This document shows positions 54,636-62,976 of a stretch of DNA of 64,000 nucleotides, one piece after another (position 1 is the stretch's first letter; every line of letters begins with the position of its first letter). This DNA comes from WHUA01 sp963711215 (lineage in GTDB: Bacteria > Pseudomonadota > Alphaproteobacteria > UBA8366): positions 372,001 through 436,000 of the forward strand of contig CAVQDH010000005.1 of the NCBI GenBank assembly GCA_963711215.1, in the 5' to 3' direction. The notes under the pieces are model-generated. The model saw only the letters and a program-made list of their open reading frames with translations, did not search any database and was not told the DNA's origin. The translations under genes were made by a program, and so were the position numbers.

Positions 54636-54824
54636 TCTTTCCTCCCGTCATTGCGATAGTCGAGCATGAACCCGGCGCGGGCGGGCCGGCAACCGGGCCG
54701 GCCGCTTTGGGCGCTTGGTTGCGCGCCACCGGTGCGGATGCGATCATCGCCCAAGGTCCGGGACGCCTTCGTCTCCTGACGTCGTTTCGCAATCGAACGG
54801 GAATCCCGCAAAGAGGGTTCGAGC

Positions 54825-57005
54825 ATGTCGTTGCTGGCGGGATTCCGCGTGGCGCAGATCGGAGAGGGCATGGCCGCCGCGGTCTGCGGCCGCCTGTTCG
54901 CCGATGTCGGCGCCGAGGTCGCGGCGGTCGCCGCAGACAGATCGACGCCGCTGGCCCTCTATCTCAACAGCGGCAAGACGAGCCTCGCCGAGGGCCCTTC
55001 CGCACACACGGCGATCGAATCGGCCGATCTCATCGTCTGCGAAGGCGGACCCGCGGCGCTGCGCGCGCGGCAGCACGACGCCGAGAGCCTTCGCCGGCTG
55101 AACGCCACGGCCGCGCTCGTCTTCATATCGCCCTTCGGGCAGACCGGGCCCAGGGCCGACGAGCCGGCGACGGACCTGACGCTGTTCTGCGCCAGCGGGA
55201 TCGCGCGGCTGCTGACCGGACAAGTGGACGACCTCGCGGAACCGCCGATCCGCCCGGTCGGCGAGCAATCCGCTTTCATCGGCGGACTCGCCGCGGCCTG
55301 CGCCGGCATGCACGCCGCGCTGGCTGGCGGAAGCGGCGCCGTGATCGACGTCTCGATCCAGGAAGCGCTGGCGACCCTCGCCATGACCGAGCTGGCGCGC
55401 GCCGGCCTCACGGGAAGGAGCTGGTCGCGCAAGCGCCTGAAGGACGGCAACGGCGCCACCGTGACGATCCTGCCGGCAGCGGACGGATATGCAGCGATCT
55501 CGCCGCGCGAGGACCGGCAATGGGCTTCCTGGCTGGAGGCCATGGGCTCGCCCGACTGGGGCCGCGACCCGCGCTTCGCCGCCAAGACCGACCGCGTCGA
55601 GAACTGGGACGCGCTGCATGCGCTGATGTCCGAATGGAGCCGGCGGCACGACAAGCAGTCGATCGCCGACTACGCCCAGGCCGCCCATGTGCCGAGCTTC
55701 CCGCTGCGCGAGCCGGCGGAACAGCTCGCCTCGCCGCAACTCGGGCACCGCGGTTTCTACCGCCCGCTCGACATCGGTGGCCGCGTGGTCAAGGCGCCCG
55801 GCGCGCCCTTTGGACTGAGTTTCAGTGATGGCGGCGGCGCGAAGCCCGACCGGCCGGCGCGGCGCGGCCCGTTGCCCCTTTCCGGCATCCGCGTGCTCGA
55901 CTTCAGCTGGGTGATCGCCGGCCCGACCACGACCCGCTATCTGGCGGCGATGGGCGCCGAGGTCATCAAGGTCGAGGCGCCGGGACGGGGCGATCCGGGC
56001 CGCAGCTCCGAGCTGCACACCGTCCTCGGCCAGGCGAAGAAGGGCATCGTCCTCGATCTCAAGAATCCGGAAGCGGTCGCAATCGCCAAGGCGCTCGCCG
56101 CGCGCTCCGACGTGTTGATCGAGAATTTCGCGACCGGGGTCATGGAACGGCTCGGCCTCGGCGCGGCCGAGCTGCGGGCCCGCAACCCCAACCTGATTTA
56201 TCTCTCGGCCTCGGGTCTCGGGCGCACGGGACCGGAGTCGAGCGCGGTCGCTTATGGCACGCTGCTGCAATGTTATGCCGGGTTCGCCGGGCTCAACCGC
56301 CATCCCGACAGGCCGCCGCGGATCGGCCTGGCCTGGCTCGATCCGATGTGCGGCCTCATGCTTCCCTTCGCCACCGCCGCGGCGATCTGGCGTCAGCGGC
56401 GAGCGGGCGGCGGGGGCGTCCGGGTCGACTTCTCGATGATCGAGGCCCTGCTATGGACCATGGCGAAACCGCTTCTTGCAACCCAGCTCGACGGTCCGCC
56501 GCAGCCGCAGGGCAATTTCTCCGCAGACTACGCCCCGCACGGCGTCTATCGCTGCAAGGGCAATGATGATTGGGTCGGAATCGCCGTCACGAGCGATGAC
56601 GAATGGCGACGCCTGTGCGCCGTCGTCCCGTCGCTCGCCGACCATGCGGAGCTCGACTTTCGCGCGCGTCTGGAACAGCGCGCCGCGATCGACGCGGCGC
56701 TCGCCGCCTGGGCAGGCCCGGAAGCGGCGCCGGCCGCGGCGGCAGCGCTTCTCGATGCCGGGATACCGGCCGCGGCGCTTGCCACCTCGCGCGACCTCGT
56801 CGAAAGCCCGCATCTGCGGCAGCGCGGATTTTGGGAAGGGCACGGCGCGGGCGTCCTGCCGGGCCTGCCATGGCGCGCCAGCTTCGGCCGGCAATCCGGC
56901 GCAGCACCCGGGCTGGGCGCAGACACCGACGCGGTGCTGCGCGACGTGCTCGGCCTCGCCGACGACCGGATCGCCGCGCTCCGCCGGTCGGGGGCGCTCG
57001 GCTAG
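54825..57005 (+). CDS. Fused two-domain class III CoA-transferase
   Basis: A 726-residue protein made of two CaiB/BaiF domains. Domain 1 (about 1-340) starts LAGFRVAQIGEGMAAAVCGR and keeps the catalytic Asp at 117 (DEPATDLTLF). Domain 2 (about 350-726) starts LSGIRVLDFSWVIAGPTTTR, has GAEVIKVEAPGRGDPGRS, but at the equivalent position has Gly478 (AVAYGTLLQ). Only one half is thus expected to form the acyl-Asp intermediate. DddD-type proteins share the two-domain layout but differ in length and in which half is active. Substrate is unknown. Confidence 0.9.
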   Translation: MSLLAGFRVAQIGEGMAAAVCGRLFADVGAEVAAVAADRSTPLALYLNSGKTSLAEGPSAHTAIESADLIVCEGGPAALRARQHDAESLRRLNATAALVFISPFGQTGPRADEPATDLTLFCASGIARLLTGQVDDLAEPPIRPVGEQSAFIGGLAAACAGMHAALAGGSGAVIDVSIQEALATLAMTELARAGLTGRSWSRKRLKDGNGATVTILPAADGYAAISPREDRQWASWLEAMGSPDWGRDPRFAAKTDRVENWDALHALMSEWSRRHDKQSIADYAQAAHVPSFPLREPAEQLASPQLGHRGFYRPLDIGGRVVKAPGAPFGLSFSDGGGAKPDRPARRGPLPLSGIRVLDFSWVIAGPTTTRYLAAMGAEVIKVEAPGRGDPGRSSELHTVLGQAKKGIVLDLKNPEAVAIAKALAARSDVLIENFATGVMERLGLGAAELRARNPNLIYLSASGLGRTGPESSAVAYGTLLQCYAGFAGLNRHPDRPPRIGLAWLDPMCGLMLPFATAAAIWRQRRAGGGGVRVDFSMIEALLWTMAKPLLATQLDGPPQPQGNFSADYAPHGVYRCKGNDDWVGIAVTSDDEWRRLCAVVPSLADHAELDFRARLEQRAAIDAALAAWAGPEAAPAAAAALLDAGIPAAALATSRDLVESPHLRQRGFWEGHGAGVLPGLPWRASFGRQSGAAPGLGADTDAVLRDVLGLADDRIAALRRSGALG

Positions 57006-57038
57006 CGCCAAACTTCTCCGTTGATGACGGGCCGCCGC

Positions 57039-57821
57039 CTATTTCTCCGCCTTGCGGATGTCCTCGGCGCTGTCCTTGGCGAGATCCGCCTGAAGGAAAG
57101 CGCTCTCCTGCGGCAACGCCATGTGGAACTGGGAGGTGACGTCGATCCCAATCCGGCCATGCTCCATCGTGAAGTCGAGCACGTGGCCGCCCACCAACCG
57201 GTCGTCGCTTACGAAGTGCACATGATAGCCGGGCACGTTGATGCCGGCGGTATAGTCCGGAAAGCGGAAGCCGACCAAGCTGCCGCCGATGTCGTGAAAC
57301 ATAAATTCGGGCTGGTGGGCCGTGACATCGACCAGCGGCCGGTAAGGCTTTTCCTGGCGTGGCACCGCGCGCACCTTGATGCGAGAGAAGTGCCCATCGA
57401 CCCTGACCGCATAGAACAGATTCTTGCTCGGCACCGCCCTGTCCAACGCCCGCAGCAAGGCGGCGAAGCCGGTCCGTTCGGCGATCTCGACGCTGAGCGT
57501 GGGATCGAAAGGGATCATCACGGCGAAGGGCGTCCGCATGTCCGCCTTGGCGGGGTAAACGCGGCCGTCCGACCGGGCCTGGAAGAACTTGCCATCCAGC
57601 GCGGTCATCTCGCCGTCGAGCGCATTGAAGGTGCCGAGCCCGAAATCGCCATGCCGGGCAAGCTCGGCAAAGGTGACGTCGCCGTCATACACGCTTTCCA
57701 ACACGGCGTTTATCGTCGAGGTCTGGAAGATCTCATGCGCCTCGCCGGCGCCGCTATGGAACAGATCCCCCGCCGCACGGTGGGCTTGAAAGGCCTTGAT
57801 CAGCGTGTCGTCGAGAGACAT
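57039..57821 (-). CDS. budA: Alpha-acetolactate decarboxylase
   Basis: A 260-residue zinc enzyme that decarboxylates 2-acetolactate to acetoin. The zinc ligands are His200 and His202 (GYHVHFVSDD) and His213 (GGHVLDF). Glu71 lies in NALDGEMTALDG, and ADMRTPFAVMIPF is a family segment. No acetolactate synthase is adjacent; the ilvE far upstream shows that branched-chain synthesis exists in this genome. It may divert acetolactate to acetoin or act on a related metabolite in the catabolic block. Confidence 0.9.
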   Translation of the reverse strand: MSLDDTLIKAFQAHRAAGDLFHSGAGEAHEIFQTSTINAVLESVYDGDVTFAELARHGDFGLGTFNALDGEMTALDGKFFQARSDGRVYPAKADMRTPFAVMIPFDPTLSVEIAERTGFAALLRALDRAVPSKNLFYAVRVDGHFSRIKVRAVPRQEKPYRPLVDVTAHQPEFMFHDIGGSLVGFRFPDYTAGINVPGYHVHFVSDDRLVGGHVLDFTMEHGRIGIDVTSQFHMALPQESAFLQADLAKDSAEDIRKAEK

Positions 57822-57933
57822 CGGGCCCTCACGGCCTGCATGCGGCTACGTTCGATCAGCGCGCCGAAACCTAGGCTTGAACCAACCGACGGGCAAGGAT
57901 GTTCGCGGTCCTTGCGCTATTCCGACCATCCGC

Positions 57934-58851
57934 TCAGAACTCGCCGCTCCGATAGGCCTCGTCCAGCCGTTTCGCCTCTTCCTCCGACGGCTCTTCCCAC
58001 GGCTCGCCCCGACGGCGCAGCGTTCCGGTGAAGTTCGGCGGTCTTTTCTCATTGAACGCCTTGCGGCCCTCCTCGCCATCGATCGTCGTCTGGATGAGCA
58101 ACGAGTTGATCAGGTTCTGGACGTGCCAGGCCTGGTCGGTCGGCAGGTTGCCGAAGCGGACGACGAACTCCTTCATCATGCGCACGGCAACCGGCGGCAG
58201 CGTGACGATGTGCCGGGCGATCTTCTCCGCCCGTTCCAGCAGCTGGGCGTGCGGCACGACCTCGTTGATCAGCCCGATGCGCAGCGCTTCCTGCGCGTCG
58301 AACGGATCATCCGTCAGCAAGATCTTCATCGCATCGATATAGCGAAGCTGCTGGATCAGCAGGCTCGCCCCCGGCCCGTTGCCGAGCCAGCCCTGCGTCA
58401 GAAGGGCGAACTTGAAGCGCGCGTGCTCGGCGCTGGCGATACGGATATCGGTCGACGACAAGAGCATGTAGAGGCCCGCGCCCGCCGCCCAGCCGTTCAC
58501 CGCGGCGATCACCGGCTTCCACACCCGCGGGTAATGATCGCCCATGCGGCCGTCGACGCCTGTCTTCTGGCCATGCACCGTCCCTGCCAGCGGCCAGTAG
58601 ATCCGGTTGGTGCGGAGATACTCGCGGTCCTCGGCCGTCAGGTCCGGGCGCGGCGTCAGATTGTGCCCGCCGCAGAAATGCCGGTCCCCTGCGCCCGTCA
58701 CGATGGCGCAGCGGATATCGCGGTCCTCCCAGAGATCGATCCAGGCCTCCGAGATTGCGTCCGACGTCGCCTTGTCCAGGATATTCGCCTTCCCGGGATT
58801 GTTGAGTGTGATGTAGGCGACTCCGTCGCGCTTCGCATAGTCGATGGCCAA
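57934..58851 (-). CDS. Enoyl-CoA hydratase/isomerase family protein (2)
   Basis: A 305-residue crotonase-fold protein, with oxyanion segments DRHFCGGHNL and NGWAAGAGLYMLLSSTD. A TTG start at 58851 was chosen because AAGGGAGG lies 7 nt upstream and the protein then starts AIDYAKRDGVAYITLNNP; an in-frame ATG 36 nt earlier has no such site. The C-terminal 30 residues are charged (EPWEEPSEEEAKRLDEAYRS) and extend past the usual fold. It is divergent from the phosphonate operon. Confidence 0.9.
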   Translation of the reverse strand: MAIDYAKRDGVAYITLNNPGKANILDKATSDAISEAWIDLWEDRDIRCAIVTGAGDRHFCGGHNLTPRPDLTAEDREYLRTNRIYWPLAGTVHGQKTGVDGRMGDHYPRVWKPVIAAVNGWAAGAGLYMLLSSTDIRIASAEHARFKFALLTQGWLGNGPGASLLIQQLRYIDAMKILLTDDPFDAQEALRIGLINEVVPHAQLLERAEKIARHIVTLPPVAVRMMKEFVVRFGNLPTDQAWHVQNLINSLLIQTTIDGEEGRKAFNEKRPPNFTGTLRRRGEPWEEPSEEEAKRLDEAYRSGEF

Positions 58852-58977
58852 ATCGGTATCCTCCCTTGGGTTGCCGGCGCAGGTCATTGCGGCTTCGCGT
58901 GAACCCGCCGCCCCATTGAAGCGCCGAATGCACCGCATGACAAAGCCGGCGGCAACCGGTCGGGCCGCTTCGTAAAA

Positions 58978-58995
58978 TTGTTACCTGCCTTTCAC
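58978..58995 (+). promoter_or_regulatory. Probable Pho box upstream of phnG
   Basis: TTGTTAC (58978-58984), 4 nt, CTTTCAC (58989-58995): two 7-bp direct repeats with an 11-nt period, the geometry of PhoB binding sites, each close to CTGTCAT/C. A third, poorer copy (CTTCGTA) precedes them. This suits induction of the phosphonate operon by phosphate starvation. Confidence 0.6.
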
Positions 58996-59116
58996 AAAAC
59001 GGACATCGATTGCGGACTAGGGTTCCGATCCGTCGCGCATGGCGTTTGCACCGAATCATGAGAGCGGCGGGCCACTACCAGCAACCTGTCGCCACGACGG
59101 TGTATCTGCCCCCGCC

Positions 59117-59581
59117 ATGAATGACATTACCCAACCCGACGAGACCGTTCGTCAGCGCCAGGAATGGATGGCCGTCCTGGCCAAGGCGAGCGCCGAGACG
59201 ATCGAGCCCTTGTGGCAGGACGTTTCCGAAAAGCCGACCTGGGCGCGCCTCCGCCAGCCGGAAACCGGCATGGTGATGGTGCAGGCGCGGGCCGGCGGCA
59301 CGGGGCAGCCCTTCAACATGGGCGAAATGACGGTGACGCGCTGCGTCGTGCGCCTGACCAACGGCAGCACGGGCCACGCCTATGTCGCCGGACGCAACCA
59401 GCGGCACGCCGAGCTGGCGGCCGTCATCGATGCGCTGATGCAGATGCCCGAGCGCCGGGACGAGATACGGCGCATCGTCATCGACCCTCTTTCCGAGATG
59501 CAGGCGGACGCGCGCTGCCGCACCGCGCGACGGACGGCCGCCACCAAGGTCGACTTCTTCACCATGGTGCGGGGCGACTGA
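59117..59581 (+). CDS. phnG: Phosphonate C-P lyase system protein PhnG
   Basis: PhnG is a core subunit of the C-P lyase complex (PhnGHIJ) that works in the first step, forming the ribose 1-methylphosphonate 5-triphosphate intermediate. The 154-residue product has RQEWMAVLAKASAETIEPLW, the RQPETGMVMVQARAGGTGQP region and FNMGEMTVTRC with GHAYVAGRNQRHAELAAV, all family-typical. The start MNDITQPDE was preferred to an ATG at 59039. It is the first gene after the Pho box; no phnF regulator precedes it. Confidence 0.94.
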   Translation: MNDITQPDETVRQRQEWMAVLAKASAETIEPLWQDVSEKPTWARLRQPETGMVMVQARAGGTGQPFNMGEMTVTRCVVRLTNGSTGHAYVAGRNQRHAELAAVIDALMQMPERRDEIRRIVIDPLSEMQADARCRTARRTAATKVDFFTMVRGD

Positions 59582-59583
59582 GG

Positions 59584-60223
59584 ATGGAGATGCCAGTGTC
59601 CGACATCGGCCCGATCGGCGCCGGGTTCGCCGACCCGGTGCAGCACAGCCAGGCGATTTTCCGCTGCGTGCTCGACGCCATGGCCAGCCCTGGCGTGAGC
59701 CGGGAGATACCGGTCATGCCCTACGCGCCGGCGCCGCTCAACGCAGCCAGCACAGCGGTCGCCCTGACCTTGCTCGACGACTCGACGACGGTCTGGCTCG
59801 ATGCCGCTGCTGATACCGAGGCGGTGCGGGAATTCCTCGCTTTCCATTGCGGCTGCCCGATCGTCACGCGATCGAACGAAGCGGCCTTCGCCCTGGTGGC
59901 CGGCCCGATGCCCAGCCTGGACAACTTCGATTACGGCAGCGACGAATTCCCGGAGAATTCCGCGACGGTCATCGTCCAGGTGGCGGCGCTCGAACTCCGG
60001 CAGCGATCTCTGCTTCGCCGGCCCCGGCATCAAGAATTTCGCCTTCATGGGCGATCCCGGCATGGCGGACGGCTTCTGGCAGGAATGGTCCGACATGGGC
60101 GCGCTCTATCCCCGCGGGGTCGATCTCGTCCTCACCGCCCGCAGCAGGCTTGCCTGCATGCCGCGGACCGTGCGGCGGATCGAGCCCGGTCGCGCTTCCG
60201 CAAACGAAAGGAAAACCGACTGA
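59584..60223 (+). CDS. phnH: Phosphonate C-P lyase system protein PhnH (frameshift at 59992-59997)
   Basis: PhnH is another core subunit of C-P lyase. The product, about 212 residues once corrected, contains GFADPVQHSQAIFRCVLDAM, MPSLDNFDYGSDEFPENSAT and FAGPGIKNFAFMGD. The frame breaks at VAALE; removing one base from GAACTCC gives ALDSGSDLCFAGPGI (or ALESG). The corrected sequence has a GANTC motif. It ends in an ATGA overlap with phnI. An alternative ATG lies at 59590. Confidence 0.88.
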
Positions 60224-61315
60224 TGTATGTAGCGGTGAAGGGCGGCGAAAAGGCGATCGAAAACGCCCATCGCCTGCTTGCCGAGGAGCGGCGCGGCGAT
60301 CCCGAAACGTCCGAGCTGTCGCTGGCACAGATCGACGCGCAGCTGTCGCTCGCGGTCGACCGGGTGATGACCGAGGGATCGCTCTACGACCGCACGCTCG
60401 CGGCGCTGGCCGTCAAGCAGGCGCGCGGCGACCTGATCGAAGCGATCTTCCTGTTGCGGGCGTACCGGACGACACTGACGCGCTTCGGCGCGAGCGAGCC
60501 GATCGACACCGGAGCGATGACGATCCGCCGGCGCATCTCGGCCACGTACAAGGACCTGCCGGGCGGCCAGGTGCTCGGCCCCACCTTCGACTACACGCAC
60601 CGGCTGCTCGATTTCTCGCTGATCGAGGAAACGACCCCGACGCCCGCCGAAGAGGTGCCGGCCGCGCCATCGGACGCCATGCCCCGCGTCGCCGAGCTGC
60701 TCGACCGGGAAGGGCTGATCGAGGACGAGGCTTCGTCCGAGGATGGCCGCGTGGGCGACGTGACGCGCAACGCCATGACGCTGCCGGCCGACCGCGACGT
60801 GCGGCTGCAGATGCTGTCGCGCGGCGACGAAGGGTTCGTGCTGGCGCTCGGCTACTCGACCCAGCGCGGCTACGGGCGCAACCATCCCTTTGCCGGCGAG
60901 ATCCGGCTCGGCGAGGTCGAGGTGTCCGTTCACCCCGCCCGAGCTCGGCTTCCCCGTGGTGATCGGCGAGATCACCGTGACCGAATGCCAGATGATCAAC
61001 CAGTTCAAGGGCTCGGCCGAGCGGCCGCCGCAGTTCACCCGCGGCTACGGCATCGCCTTCGGCCACTGCGAGCGCAAGACCATGGCGATGGCCAATGTCG
61101 ACCGCGCGCTGCGCGCCCGCGAGCTGGGCGAGGACGTCACCGCCCCGGCGCAGGATGAGGAATTCGTGCTCTATCACTGCGACAACGTCGAAGCCTCCGG
61201 CTTCGTGCAGCATCTCAAGCTGCCCCATTACGTCGACTTCCAGTCCGAGCTCGACATCGTGCGCCGGCTGCGCGCGGACTTCGAGGCACGGCGCGCGGGA
61301 GAAGCGGCGGAATGA
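60223..61315 (+). CDS. phnI: Carbon-phosphorus lyase complex subunit PhnI (frameshift near 60925)
   Basis: PhnI is the nucleosidase-like subunit which, with PhnG, H and L, forms the phosphonate-ribose triphosphate. About 363 residues when corrected: MYVAVKGGEKAIENAHRLL, TRNAMTLPADRDVRLQMLSR, then after a surplus T at about 60925, FTPPELGFPVVIGEITVTEC and QMINQFKGS. The frame then continues to the end EAAE, overlapping phnJ by 4 nt. The break lies exactly at the ELGF region, so an indel error is likely. Confidence 0.9.
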
Positions 61316-62190
61316 GCGACAAGACGATCACCGGCTACAACTTCGCCTATCTCGACGAACAGACGAAGCGGATGATCCGCCGCGCCATACTCAAAGGCGT
61401 GGCGATCCCGGGCCACCAGATTCCCTTCGGCAGCCGGGAGATGCCGCTGCCCTATGGCTGGGGCACCGGCGGCATCCAGGTAACGGCAAGCATCATCGGC
61501 GCGGACGACACGCTGAAAGTGATCGACCAGGGCGCGGACGACACGACCAATGCCGTCAGCATTCGCCGCTTCTTCTCCAAGACCGCCGGCGTGAAGACGA
61601 CCGAAAGCACGCAGGAGGCGACGATCATCCAGACGCGCCACCGCATCCCCGAGACGCCGCTCGCCGAAGGGCAGATCCTCGTCTACCAGGTGCCGATCCC
61701 GGAACCCCTGCGCTGGCTCGAGCCGCGCGAGGTCGAGACGCGGAAAATGCACGCGCTGTCCGAATACGGGCCGATGCATGTCCAGCTCTACGAGCAGATC
61801 GCGGCTTATGGCCGGATCGCCGCGACCTACGACTATCCGGTGATGGTGCATGACCGATACCTGATGCGGCCGAGCCCGATCCCGAAATTCGACAACCCGA
61901 AGATGGATCATAATCCGGCCCTGCAGCTTTTCGGCGCCGGCCGTGAGAAGCGCATCTACGCGGTGCCGCCTTACACCTCGGTGAAGAGCCTCGACTTCGA
62001 GGATCACCCCTTCGCCGTCGAAAGCTGGGAGCACTGCTGCGGCCTCTGCGGCTCGAGCACGAGCTATCTCGACGAGATCGTCACCGACGACCAGGGCGGT
62101 CGCATGTTCGTCTGCTCGGACACCGACTTCTGCGCCCAGCGTCAGGCGCAGGGCTTCCGGGGGCCCCTCAACAGCGAGGCTGCAGAATGA
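61312..62190 (+). CDS. phnJ: Phosphonate C-P lyase catalytic subunit PhnJ
   Basis: PhnJ is the radical SAM-type enzyme that cleaves the carbon-phosphorus bond. The 292-residue product has its iron-sulfur cysteines in the C-terminal region: CCGLCGSSTSYLDEIVTDD, then FVCSDTDFCAQR. The N-terminal GYNFAYLDEQTKRMIRRAIL and PGHQIPFGSREMPLPYGWG are family signatures. It overlaps both phnI and phnK by 4 nt, consistent with coordinated assembly of the complex. Confidence 0.97.
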   Translation: MSDKTITGYNFAYLDEQTKRMIRRAILKGVAIPGHQIPFGSREMPLPYGWGTGGIQVTASIIGADDTLKVIDQGADDTTNAVSIRRFFSKTAGVKTTESTQEATIIQTRHRIPETPLAEGQILVYQVPIPEPLRWLEPREVETRKMHALSEYGPMHVQLYEQIAAYGRIAATYDYPVMVHDRYLMRPSPIPKFDNPKMDHNPALQLFGAGREKRIYAVPPYTSVKSLDFEDHPFAVESWEHCCGLCGSSTSYLDEIVTDDQGGRMFVCSDTDFCAQRQAQGFRGPLNSEAAE

Positions 62191-62972
62191 CGGCGGCAAG
62201 CGAGCAAACCTTGCTGGAGGTCCGTGACCTCGGCAAATATTACGGCAGCGTCGTCGGCTGCGAGGGTGTGAGCTTCGACCTGTGGCCGGGCGAGATCCTG
62301 GGCGTCGTGGGCGAGTCCGGCTCCGGCAAATCGACCTTGCTGAAATGTCTCTCGGCGCAGATCGCGCCGGACCACGGCAGCGTCCGCTATCGCATGCGCG
62401 ACGAAGGCCTGCGCGACGTGCATGCCCTATCCGAAGCGCGCCAGCGCCTGCTGATGCGGACGGACTGGGGCATCGTGCATCAGAACCCGCGGGACGGCCT
62501 GCGCTTCGGCATCAGCGCGGGCGCCAATGTCGGCGAGCGGCTGATCGCCGTCGGGGCGCGGCATTACGGCAACATCCGGGTCGAAGTCTCCGACTGGCTG
62601 GAGCGGGTCGAGATGGAGCAGGCGCGCATGGACGACCTGCCCGGCACCTTCTCGGGCGGCATGCAGCAGCGCCTGCAGATCGCCCGCAACCTGGTAACGC
62701 AGCCGCGGCTCGTCTTCATGGACGAGCCGACGAGCGGCCTCGACGTGTCGGTTCAGGCCCGGCTGCTGGACCTGATCCGGACGCTCGTCAGCACGCTGCG
62801 CATTGCCTGCATCATCGTCACGCACGATCTCGGCGTCGTGCGCCTGCTCACCCATCGCCTGATGGTCATGCGCGGCGGCCGTGTCGTCGAGCATGGCCTG
62901 ACCGACCAGGTGCTCGACGATCCGCAGCACCCATACAGCCAGCTTCTCGTTTCCTCGATCCTGCCGGTGTAA
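62187..62972 (+). CDS. phnK: Phosphonate C-P lyase system ATP-binding protein PhnK
   Basis: A 261-residue ABC-type ATPase that binds the C-P lyase core. It has Walker A GESGSGKST, ABC signature TFSGGMQQRLQIARNL, Walker B LVFMDEPTSGLDV and the switch His in VTHDLGVV. Although ABC-like, PhnK has no membrane partner and is not a transporter. It overlaps phnJ by 4 nt and precedes phnL by 4 nt. Confidence 0.95.
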   Translation: MTAASEQTLLEVRDLGKYYGSVVGCEGVSFDLWPGEILGVVGESGSGKSTLLKCLSAQIAPDHGSVRYRMRDEGLRDVHALSEARQRLLMRTDWGIVHQNPRDGLRFGISAGANVGERLIAVGARHYGNIRVEVSDWLERVEMEQARMDDLPGTFSGGMQQRLQIARNLVTQPRLVFMDEPTSGLDVSVQARLLDLIRTLVSTLRIACIIVTHDLGVVRLLTHRLMVMRGGRVVEHGLTDQVLDDPQHPYSQLLVSSILPV

Positions 62973-62976
62973 CGCG

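Noticed and set aside
54744..56303. 519-codon minus-strand frame opposite the fused CoA-transferase
   Set aside because: Antisense shadow of an intact two-domain enzyme.
54825..57005. DddD-type DMSP CoA-transferase/lyase
   Set aside because: DddD is longer, has its active Asp in the second domain, and usually lies with DMSP uptake and regulation genes, none of which are here.
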